5,670 nt of DNA from assembly GCA_040757115.1 (NCBI GenBank), contig JBFLYA010000242.1:1-5670 (forward strand), read 5' to 3'. The translations under genes were made by a program, and so were the position numbers. The notes under the pieces are model-generated. The model saw only the letters and a list, made by a program, of their open reading frames with translations. It was not told the origin of the DNA and ran no database searches. Positions within the stretch are counted from its first letter, which is position 1. Each line of letters begins with the position of its first letter. Shown piece by piece: positions 1 through 5,635 of the stretch. Source of the stretch: a bacterium (GTDB lineage: Bacteria; UBA9089; CG2-30-40-21; SBAY01).

Positions 1-10
1 TTTTCCACAA

Positions 11-50
11 TCAATTTCTACCTATTTCTATAAATTTCAATCTATTTCTA
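11..50. repeat. Decamer-periodic pyrimidine-rich tandem repeat
   Basis: Four consecutive 10-base blocks (tcaatttcta, cctatttcta, taaatttcaa, tctatttcta) share the core atttcta or a one-base variant, always at the same phase. The stretch continues to about position 95 as pyrimidine-rich sequence (tctcc, ttatc, cccttt) without strict periodicity. No open reading frame crosses it. It looks like a degenerate short tandem repeat. Whether it has any regulatory role upstream of flhA is unknown. Confidence 0.6.
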
Positions 51-110
51 TTATCTTATCTCCATATCACTCTTATCTCCTTATCCCCTTTCTTACACTT
101 TTGATATATA

Positions 111-179
111 GCCTGAACGGTTACCTAATTTCTTTAATTCTCTGTGAACTCTATGCCTCTGTGGCTGAACGATTACCTT
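111..179. repeat. Direct repeat pair (ctgaacgRttacct) in the flhA leader
   Basis: The motif ctgaacggttacct at about 113-126 recurs as ctgaacgattacct at about 164-177, 51 bases further on, with one difference. The spacer contains ctctgtgaactctatgcctctgtgg, which itself repeats ctctgtg. A related sequence (ccgattacctcagccgaacggta, 5039-5061) lies in the repeat block after the flagellar genes, so this is probably one member of a dispersed repeat family. It ends about 32 bases before flhA, so it may lie in the mRNA leader. Confidence 0.6.
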
Positions 180-197
180 ACGGATTAATGAGATAAA

Positions 198-203
198 AAG
201 GAG
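198..203 (+). promoter_or_regulatory. Ribosome binding site of flhA
   Basis: The hexamer aaggag lies eight bases before the ATG at 212 and is a strong Shine-Dalgarno match. An in-frame TAA at 194-196 rules out a longer upstream extension, so together they fix the flhA start. No convincing sigma-70, sigma-54 or sigma-28 promoter could be identified in 1-211; the gene may be read from an upstream flagellar promoter outside the window. Confidence 0.85.
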
Positions 204-211
204 TAATTAAA

Positions 212-2278
212 ATGGCTATAGCAAGAGCACAAACAGTTCCAAGATTAACCTGGATGCAGCAGGCAGATATATTAATCGCGATATTTATACTTTGTATCAT
301 CGTAATGCTGGTTATTCCACTACCACCATTATTTATTGATTTATCCATCGCTATGAATTTAACCTTAGCCATTGTGGTTATTTTATCTGTGAGTTACTTA
401 TCTAAAGTTACTGATTTTTCTGTATTTCCATCTCTTTTATTGGTAACGACTGTGTATCGGTTAGCGATTGAAGTTTCTACCGCAAGACTTATTCTCAACG
501 GACGGGGTGGAGAGGTAGGGATTGTGCGGACATTTGGAACATTTGTCGTGGGCGGGAATTTAGTTGTTGGGATTGTGATATTTCTGATTTTAGTTATAAT
601 TCAACTTTTAGTGATTGTGCGAGGGACAATGCGGGTTTCAGAGGTAGCGGCAAGATTTACCTTAGATGCTATGCCAGGCAGACAGATGGCGATTGATGCG
701 GATTTGAATGCGGGTTATATTACGGAAAAAGAGGCGGCAGATAGACGAATGCAAATCCGTAAAGAAGCAGATTTCTACGGTGCAATGGATGGTGCGGCAA
801 GATTTGTTCAGGGAGATGTTATTGCTGGTGTGGTTATTGCCGCTATCAATATCATCGGTGGCTTAACGATTGGTGTTTTAATGCGTGGTGAACCATTAGC
901 CGATGCATTCCACGATTATACAACTTATACCGTTGGCTGTGCACTTTCGGCTCAAATACCAGCATTCCTCATCTCCGTGGCTACAGGTTTAATCGTGGCA
1001 AGGGCGGCTACTGAAGAAAATTTAGGATTAGATGCGGTTAATCAATTAACCGCTCAACCCAGAGTGTTATGGATAGCCACCGGCTCTTTAATCTTCTTCT
1101 TACTTACGCCTTTACCTAAAATTCCTTTGATTCTTGTTGCCACAACCATTGGCTCAATCGCTTATTTAATGAGTAAATCGTTGAAGGTAGAAGAAAAGAA
1201 AACAGTAGAGGAGAAAAAGAAAAAGGAGTTAGAATGGCTTAAAAAACCTGAAAGTGTCACCTCTTTACTGGCTATGGACCCAATGGAACTTGAGATTGGC
1301 TATGCACTCATCCCTCTTGTTGACCCGGAACAAGGTGGGGATTTATTAGATAGAGTGACTATGCTTCGCCGACAATCAGCCCTTGAATTAGGAATAGTTG
1401 TTCCGCCAATTAGAATTAGAGATAATATTCAACTAAAACCAAATACTTATGTTATTAAAATAAGAGGATTTGAGATAGGTAAAGGCACTATAAAAATCGA
1501 CCGGTATCTGGCAATGAATCCCGGAACAATAACTGAAGAAATAGAAGGCGAGACAACAATAGAACCCGCCTATGGTTCTCAGGCTATCTGGATTAAAGAA
1601 GAACAAAGAGAAGAGGCAGAGAAAATGGGCTATTCCATAATTGACCCTCCAACAATTATCTCAACTCATCTCCAGAAAATAATAAGACAAAACGCCCCGG
1701 ATTTAGTTACCAGACAGGATGTTCAAAGTTTAATAGATACCCTCAAACAAAATCATCCAACAGTCGTTGCAGAATTAATCCCCAGCCAATTAAGTTTAGG
1801 TGAGGTTCAGAAGGTATTACATAATCTTTTACGAGAGGGGATTTCAATTCGTGATTTATTAACTATTGCTGAGGTATTAGCGGATTGGGCACCAAAAACC
1901 AAAGATATTGGCTTTCTAACTGAACAGGTAAGGATGAGTCTGGCAAGACAGATTATTCGACAATATTCGAGAGATGGCATTTTATCCGCCATCACCTTAC
2001 ATCCAAAATTAGAGAATGAAATGGCTGATAATCTTCAACAAACATCAGAAGGAGAACAAGTTATACTTGACCCAATCAGACTTCAGAAGATTATTCTGGC
2101 ACTTCAGGAAGAGATAAAGAAAAATATTAAGGAAGACCCTGTTATTTTATGTTCTCCCAGAATAAGAAGGCATTTTAAAAATTTAATTATGAACTCAATC
2201 CCTCAAATAGGTGTTATATCATATAATGAAATAACAAATGTCGAAGTAAAATCAGTGGGGATGGTGAGTGTATCATGA
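212..2278 (+). CDS. flhA: Flagellar biosynthesis protein FlhA (type III export gate)
   Basis: FlhA forms the nonameric ring of the flagellar type III export gate; its membrane part couples proton flow to export and its cytoplasmic part docks chaperone-substrate complexes. The 688-residue length is normal for the family. The N-terminal half (about 17-320) shows roughly eight hydrophobic segments, with the FHIPEP signature in the large cytoplasmic loop at about 141-164 (RVSEVAARF, LDAMPGRQMAID) and the conserved EADFYGAMDGAARFVQGD at 185-202. A charged Lys/Glu-rich linker follows (about 323-346), then the soluble domain (about 350-688), ending in the family-typical ILCSPRIRRHF and VISYNEI blocks (645-675). 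The start is fixed by a good RBS and an upstream in-frame stop. Its last four bases (ATGA) overlap flhF, implying translational coupling. Oddities are R157 where the signature normally has Lys (PGKQM), and E87 where homologues usually have Asn (LNVSSTRL-like). It is clearly FlhA rather than a virulence SctV, because flhF and flhG follow. Confidence 0.97.
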   Translation: MAIARAQTVPRLTWMQQADILIAIFILCIIVMLVIPLPPLFIDLSIAMNLTLAIVVILSVSYLSKVTDFSVFPSLLLVTTVYRLAIEVSTARLILNGRGGEVGIVRTFGTFVVGGNLVVGIVIFLILVIIQLLVIVRGTMRVSEVAARFTLDAMPGRQMAIDADLNAGYITEKEAADRRMQIRKEADFYGAMDGAARFVQGDVIAGVVIAAINIIGGLTIGVLMRGEPLADAFHDYTTYTVGCALSAQIPAFLISVATGLIVARAATEENLGLDAVNQLTAQPRVLWIATGSLIFFLLTPLPKIPLILVATTIGSIAYLMSKSLKVEEKKTVEEKKKKELEWLKKPESVTSLLAMDPMELEIGYALIPLVDPEQGGDLLDRVTMLRRQSALELGIVVPPIRIRDNIQLKPNTYVIKIRGFEIGKGTIKIDRYLAMNPGTITEEIEGETTIEPAYGSQAIWIKEEQREEAEKMGYSIIDPPTIISTHLQKIIRQNAPDLVTRQDVQSLIDTLKQNHPTVVAELIPSQLSLGEVQKVLHNLLREGISIRDLLTIAEVLADWAPKTKDIGFLTEQVRMSLARQIIRQYSRDGILSAITLHPKLENEMADNLQQTSEGEQVILDPIRLQKIILALQEEIKKNIKEDPVILCSPRIRRHFKNLIMNSIPQIGVISYNEITNVEVKSVGMVSVS

Positions 2279-3498
2279 TGAAATATAAAACTTATGAGGC
2301 ATTAACTTTACAGCAAGCGATATTAAAAATGACGATTGACCTGGGAAAAGATGCGTTATTAGTCAGTCATCGAAATATACGCAAAGGTGGGGTATGGGGA
2401 TTATTTGGGCAAAAAATGGTTGAGGTAACAGCGGCTGTGCCAATGAAATCTGTTCCTGTGCCACCAACTTTACCTAAAACATCTCAAATCATCACCTCGT
2501 CTGCTACCCCGCCCCCGGCACAACGAGTCATCTATTCTACTCCAACTCCACCTCAACCTTCTATTTACTACCCATCTCCAAAACCATCACCTCCCCTAAA
2601 GGGAAAAGAGGTAGATACTACTTCGGCTGTCCATAAAGAACTTCTGGAGATAAAGGCAAAAATGGAGAGTATGCTTGGCGAAGTCCGAGGCGGCAAAGGA
2701 CCTACTTACAAATATCCAGGTAAATCAGGAGAGTTATACATCCGATTACTCCAGAATGAAGTGGATGAAACATTATCTGAAACATTAATTAAAAGAGTAA
2801 TTGCTGAATCACCAGGACCCCTTTTAGAAGACGAATATTATATCGAAGAAAGACTCAGGAATCATATTAGTAGTCTGATTAAAATAGGTAGTCCTATTCA
2901 ACTTGTTGATGGTAGCCCAAAGATAATCTGTTTAATCGGTCCAACAGGCATTGGTAAGACAACAACATTAGCTAAATTAGCCGCAGATTTTGCCTTTGAA
3001 AAGCGTAAAAAGGTAGCGATTATAACCGTTGATACATACCGTATTGCGGCTGTCGAGCAACTCAAGGCTTATGCCGAGATATTAAATCTACCATTAGAGG
3101 TCGTATTTACGCCTTCTGAATTTAAAACGGCTATTGATAAATCCTCTGAGTCTAATCTGATTTTGATTGATACCGCCGGCAGGTCTCAACGAAATTCTAT
3201 GCAATTGGTTGAACTAAAAAGCTTTATTGATTCCGCAGGCTATCGCCTTGAGATTTTTCTACTATTAAGTGCCACAACCAAGGATAAAGAATTAATTGAT
3301 ATTGTTGATAATTTTAAAAAGGTCTCTTTTCATAAACTCATATTTACGAAATTGGATGAAACGGTTACCTTTGGTCCAATATTGAATCTTTCAACACAGA
3401 TTCCACAAGGGATAGCTTATGTTACTACGGGACAGAATGTTCCTGAAGATATTGAAGAGGCTAATGCCAATAAATTGGCGAAATTGATTATACAGTAG
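2275..3498 (+). CDS. flhF: Flagellar biosynthesis GTPase FlhF (SRP-like)
   Basis: FlhF is the third SRP-family GTPase, after Ffh and FtsY. It localises to the membrane at the future flagellar site and determines where, and often whether, a flagellum is built. The 407 residues show an N-terminal basic B domain (about 1-55), a proline-rich linker (about 58-108, low complexity), a helical N domain (about 115-215) and the G domain. G-domain motifs are all present: P-loop GPTGIGKTT (222-230), the DTYRIAAVEQL insertion-box motif (253-263), DTAGR (299-303), TKLDE (358-362) and the closing TTGQNVPEDI (384-393). The start overlaps the flhA stop as ATGA; a second ATG at 2278 is an equally possible start, with ggtgag at 2263-2268 as a weak RBS. 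The Pro linker and B domain separate it from FtsY. The TAG stop is followed by flhG in the same reading frame, 48 bases on. Confidence 0.96.
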   Translation: MMKYKTYEALTLQQAILKMTIDLGKDALLVSHRNIRKGGVWGLFGQKMVEVTAAVPMKSVPVPPTLPKTSQIITSSATPPPAQRVIYSTPTPPQPSIYYPSPKPSPPLKGKEVDTTSAVHKELLEIKAKMESMLGEVRGGKGPTYKYPGKSGELYIRLLQNEVDETLSETLIKRVIAESPGPLLEDEYYIEERLRNHISSLIKIGSPIQLVDGSPKIICLIGPTGIGKTTTLAKLAADFAFEKRKKVAIITVDTYRIAAVEQLKAYAEILNLPLEVVFTPSEFKTAIDKSSESNLILIDTAGRSQRNSMQLVELKSFIDSAGYRLEIFLLLSATTKDKELIDIVDNFKKVSFHKLIFTKLDETVTFGPILNLSTQIPQGIAYVTTGQNVPEDIEEANANKLAKLIIQ

Positions 3499-3534
3499 GA
3501 GGCGAAGGGTCATTTCCTGCACTCTACTTCTCAA

Positions 3535-3541
3535 GAGGTGA
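3535..3541 (+). promoter_or_regulatory. Ribosome binding site that decides the flhG start
   Basis: The heptamer gaggtga is an exact match to the anti-Shine-Dalgarno complement and sits five bases before the ATG at 3547. The longer reading with a GTG start at 3538 would place that start codon inside this site, with no adequately spaced ribosome site of its own. The ATG at 3547 is therefore preferred. Confidence 0.8.
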
Positions 3542-3546
3542 AATCA

Positions 3547-4443
3547 ATGTTAGACCAGGCAGAAAATCTTAGACAACTGGTTAGACAAAGACAGATTGAA
3601 GAAGGGTTTATGTTGCCCGGCTGTAAGATAATAACCATAACAAGTGGTAAAGGAGGCGTTGGAAAAACTAATCTAACTGTAAATTTAGCCATCTCTTTTG
3701 CCTTAATGAATAAACGGGTCCTGATTTTAGATGCAGACCTGGGATTATCAAATGTAAATATTGTCATTGGTTTAGTGCCACCACCAAAATATAATCTATT
3801 TCATGTCATTAGCGGGCAAAAGGAGATTAAGGAGATTTTGGCTGATGGTCCCTGCGGCGTGAAGGTGATTACCGGGGCAGTTGGAGTTACCAGACTTTCC
3901 AATATTTCAGCCAGAAAACGCAAACAATTTATTGACAAATTAAGTAGTTTATTTGACTCATTTGATTTGATTTTAATTGATACCTCTGCGGGTATTTCAC
4001 CAAATGTGCTATCATTTATCTTAGCCGCTAATGAGGTAGTGTTAATTACTACCCCTGAACCCACGGCTATTGCTGATGCTTACGGCGTAATAAAGGCAAG
4101 TTCATCTATGAACAATGATGTTAACCTGAAATTAGTGGTTAATAGAATAACAAATATTATGGAAGGGAAAAAGGTTGCTGACCGAATAGTAAATATCGCC
4201 GGTCAATTCTTAAATGTCAAGGTAGAAAATGTTGGGTATCTTTTAGATGACCCTGTGGTGGCAAGGGCAGTTAGGGAACAAGCACCGTTCTTCCTCGCTT
4301 ATCCAAAATCAAAGGCAACAGATTGTATTTATCACATCCGTAATAAACTGGCTAATATACCTGATGATTCACTTAAGTATGGCATTAAGGGGTTTTTCAA
4401 ACGATTATTTAGTTCAAATGGAGATGAACATCTATGGGATTAA
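3547..4443 (+). CDS. flhG: MinD-like ATPase FlhG/FleN, flagellar number regulator
   Basis: FlhG (FleN, YlxH) is a ParA/MinD-family ATPase that dimerises on the membrane with ATP and restrains flagellar number, partly by stimulating the FlhF GTPase. From the ATG at 3547 it is 298 residues. It begins with MLDQAENLRQL, containing the DQAxxLR motif shown in other FlhG proteins to activate FlhF. It then has the deviant Walker A SGKGGVGKT (residues 33-41) with its signature lysine, the DADLG motif (62-66), the Walker B/switch II segment LILIDTSAG (about 141-149) and the TTPEPTAIADAY motif (168-179) typical of FleN. The C-terminus has an amphipathic KGFFKRLF stretch (about 281-288) that fits the membrane-targeting helix of MinD/FlhG. 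It follows flhF directly and overlaps the next gene by ten bases. A GTG at 3538 would add three residues but lies within the ribosome site. Confidence 0.95.
   Translation: MLDQAENLRQLVRQRQIEEGFMLPGCKIITITSGKGGVGKTNLTVNLAISFALMNKRVLILDADLGLSNVNIVIGLVPPPKYNLFHVISGQKEIKEILADGPCGVKVITGAVGVTRLSNISARKRKQFIDKLSSLFDSFDLILIDTSAGISPNVLSFILAANEVVLITTPEPTAIADAYGVIKASSSMNNDVNLKLVVNRITNIMEGKKVADRIVNIAGQFLNVKVENVGYLLDDPVVARAVREQAPFFLAYPKSKATDCIYHIRNKLANIPDDSLKYGIKGFFKRLFSSNGDEHLWD
4419..4424 (+). promoter_or_regulatory. Ribosome binding site of the 126-residue ORF
   Basis: The sequence tggaga, inside the end of flhG, lies nine bases before the ATG at 4434. It favours this start over the in-frame ATG at 4446, which lies just after the flhG stop and would be 21 bases from the site. 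Confidence 0.5.
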
Positions 4444-4814
4444 AGATGGGTTTTTCGGTTGCTTTAATTAGTTCTTTTATTAACGGAGTAGTTACTTATT
4501 TTAAATTTTATCAGTATATCTCCAATGCTGAATTAGTTCTATTGATATTCTTACGAGTCCTGATTACATTTATTATATTTTTTGGATTAACCATAGGGAT
4601 TTATGTATTTCTACAAAAGGAAATACCACAAATATCTGGTAAAAAAGTGCGTCCAAAAAAACCAACAAAAATAGACTATGTCTTACCCTCTGTTTCTCCT
4701 GCTGGAGAGAAAATTACAAAAACAGAGGAAAAAGAAACACAGTCAGAAGAAACAATAAAACAGGATGCAGAAGCATTGGCTATGGTAATAAAAACAATGA
4801 TGGCGGAAGAATAA
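4434..4814 (+). CDS. Small membrane-anchored protein of unknown function, flagellar operon
   Basis: I do not recognise this 126-residue protein as a named family. The N-terminal half is hydrophobic: an amphipathic or weakly hydrophobic stretch (about 5-22), then a strong transmembrane segment (about 33-60). Basic residues follow (KKVRPKKPTK, 70-79), which would place the C-terminal half in the cytoplasm by the positive-inside rule. The tail is charged and probably disordered (about 80-112, Lys/Glu/Thr-rich) and ends in a short predicted helix, DAEALAMVIKTMMAEE. Its start overlaps the end of flhG by ten bases, which indicates translational coupling and membership of the flhA-flhF-flhG operon. 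In many bacteria fliA follows flhG, but this protein has no sigma-factor features. Base composition matches the flagellar genes. A role in flagellar placement or assembly is an inference from position only. Confidence 0.75.
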   Translation: MGLKMGFSVALISSFINGVVTYFKFYQYISNAELVLLIFLRVLITFIIFFGLTIGIYVFLQKEIPQISGKKVRPKKPTKIDYVLPSVSPAGEKITKTEEKETQSEETIKQDAEALAMVIKTMMAEE

Positions 4815-4815
4815 A

Positions 4816-4865
4816 CTGGTAATTGGTAAGTGGTAATTGGTAACTGGTAATTGGTAATTGGTTAA
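4816..4865. repeat. Heptad tandem repeat (NTGGTAA), left end of the palindrome
   Basis: Six exact 7-base units, ctggtaa, ttggtaa, gtggtaa, ttggtaa, ctggtaa and ttggtaa, run from 4816 to 4857, followed by a variant ttggttaa. Only the first base of each unit varies. The array begins one base after the stop codon of the 126-residue ORF. Confidence 0.85.
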
Positions 4866-4933
4866 ATAGTTTCGTCCTGAGCTCAGCCGGTAATCCCTCA
4901 GTTATCAGTGGTAAAAACTAAATAGAAATTTTC

Positions 4934-5001
4934 TCTCGCAAAGACGCAAAGTTCGCAAAGATTATAATTTATTCCTTTGCGTTCTTTGCGCCTTAGCGAG
5001 A
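4934..5001. repeat. Central hairpin with cgcaaag/ctttgcg repeats
   Basis: Left arm 4934-4960 and right arm 4975-5001 are inverted repeats with 23 of 27 positions matching, separated by an AT-rich 14-base loop (4961-4974). Each arm itself contains two copies of cgcaaag (left) or ctttgcg (right). This is the strongest stem in the region and could act as a bidirectional transcription barrier, although no T-run follows either arm directly. Confidence 0.8.
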
Positions 5002-5066
5002 AATTTAATCTTTATGCCTTTCTTCCACCAATAACTGACCGATTACCTCAGCCGAACGGTATTTAA

Positions 5067-5094
5067 TTACCAGTTACCAATTACCAGTTACCAG
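5067..5094. repeat. Heptad tandem repeat (TTACCAR), right end of the palindrome
   Basis: Four 7-base units, ttaccag, ttaccaa, ttaccag and ttaccag, are the reverse complement of the NTGGTAA array at the left end. Unique sequence resumes at 5095, eleven bases before the GTG start of the GxxExxY ORF. Confidence 0.85.
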
Positions 5095-5105
5095 AATCGA
5101 ATTCC

Positions 5106-5441
5106 GTGCGTTATTTGTTCAACACGACATTAGGACCTGGTTTTCTGGAGAGCATCTATCACAATGCCTTGAAGGTTGAGTTTGCAAGACAGAACATCAT
5201 CTTTGAATCAGAAAAAGAAGTCAAGATATTCTATCAAGGTGTTGAGGTTGGGATTCATAGACTTGATCTTTTTGTTGAAGATGAGATTGTGGTAGAGATT
5301 AAAACTGTTGAGGAGATAAGTGGGAAGTATTATAATCAGGTTAGATCCTACCTTAGAGCAGTGGATAAAGAAATAGGGTTACTGGTAAATTTCGCAGACT
5401 CCGGGATTGATGTCCGAAGGGTGGAGCAAGAAAAAGTTTGA
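5106..5441 (+). CDS. GxxExxY family protein (PD-(D/E)XK-like), N-terminally truncated
   Basis: The 111-residue product matches the GxxExxY family, small proteins with a predicted PD-(D/E)XK nuclease fold and no established cellular role. It shows the name motif GFLESIY (12-18), an acidic residue in RLDLFVED (D54), the E-x-K pair in VVEIKTV (E64, K66), Gln78 in NQVRSYLRA, and the closing GLLVNF strand (91-96). The C-terminus looks complete. The N-terminus does not: family members usually have about 20-30 more residues, including an A-x-E-V-H segment before LGPG, and here only RYLFNTT remains. The GTG at 5106 has no Shine-Dalgarno; the frame is open upstream only to 5067, and that sequence is heptad repeat. 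One extra base near 5120-5123 may also be present. The gene is probably a remnant cut by the repeat element and may not be translated. Confidence 0.75.
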   Translation: MRYLFNTTLGPGFLESIYHNALKVEFARQNIIFESEKEVKIFYQGVEVGIHRLDLFVEDEIVVEIKTVEEISGKYYNQVRSYLRAVDKEIGLLVNFADSGIDVRRVEQEKV

Positions 5442-5477
5442 GCCATTTCTCCAATTCTCCCTTTTCCCCATTTCCCC

Positions 5478-5555
5478 TGAAAATAGGCTGAAGGCTGAAG
5501 GGTATAGGCTGAAGTTTTGAACGCTGTTTCCTTCAGCCTTCAGCCTTTATTTTCA
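5478..5555. repeat. Inverted repeat of ggctgaag units (hairpin)
   Basis: Left arm 5478-5501 (tgaaaat, then aggctgaaggctgaagg) and right arm 5530-5555 are reverse complements, identical apart from a two-base gap. Each arm holds two tandem ggctgaag units, and a third copy lies in the 28-base loop (about 5507-5514). The predicted stem of about 24 base pairs is strong. It starts 36 bases after the GxxExxY stop, and the right arm runs into T-rich sequence (tttattttc), so it could end transcription, but the repeat structure suggests a dispersed palindromic element. Confidence 0.8.
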
Positions 5556-5619
5556 TCGTCCTCGTATAATATATATTGTTGGTCATTTTGAATGCCACAA
5601 TCCTAATTCCTTATTAAAG

Positions 5620-5635
5620 CCCCCAAGATTGGGGG
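5620..5635. repeat. Short C-run/G-run palindrome (cccccaa-ga-ttggggg)
   Basis: Seven bases cccccaa are followed after two bases by their exact complement ttggggg, then by a further G and gtggggg-like run to about 5642. The two-base gap is too short for an unstrained hairpin, so it acts mainly as a near-perfect palindrome. Similar CCCCCAA...TTGGGGG sequences are common as dispersed repeats in some bacterial genomes. Confidence 0.6.

Larger units (their letters stand above)
4816..5094. repeat. Composite inverted repeat forming one large imperfect hairpin
   Basis: The whole gap between the 126-residue ORF and the GxxExxY ORF reads as one imperfect palindrome centred near 4967. Matching blocks occur in mirrored order. 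The outer heptad arrays (4816-4865 and 5067-5094) pair with each other. The aaata-ctgag segment (about 4864-4881) pairs with the ctcagccgaacggtattt segment (about 5047-5064). Bases 4890-4911 pair with 5025-5046 (18 of 22 positions). The central stem 4934-4960 pairs with 4975-5001 (23 of 27). The left arm is longer because of extra heptads and a ctcagccg insertion. There is no ORF inside, so it resembles a MITE-like or REP-composite element. In RNA it could form a stem that ends or protects the flagellar transcript, though no classic U-tract terminator is seen. Confidence 0.75.

Noticed and set aside
101-110. Promoter from ttgatatata before flhA
   Set aside because: The AT-rich hexamer lacks a matching -35 element, and no sigma-28 or sigma-54 consensus is present.
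178-372. Minus-strand open frame of 64 residues overlapping the flhA start
   Set aside because: It lies antisense to well-conserved flhA codons, has no recognisable motif and is a shadow frame.
3531-4064. Two minus-strand open frames inside flhG
   Set aside because: Both are antisense to conserved ATPase motifs and their translations resemble no family.
4247-4471. Plus-strand 74-residue frame across the end of flhG
   Set aside because: It is a shifted reading of conserved flhG codons with no separate ribosome site.
4816-5094. CRISPR array
   Set aside because: The repeats are 7-base contiguous units in inverted orientation, without unique spacers of regular length and without cas genes.
5565-5570. 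Promoter with tataat as -10 element
   Set aside because: No reasonable -35 lies 16-18 bases upstream, and no gene start follows; an ATG at 5592 meets a stop after four codons.
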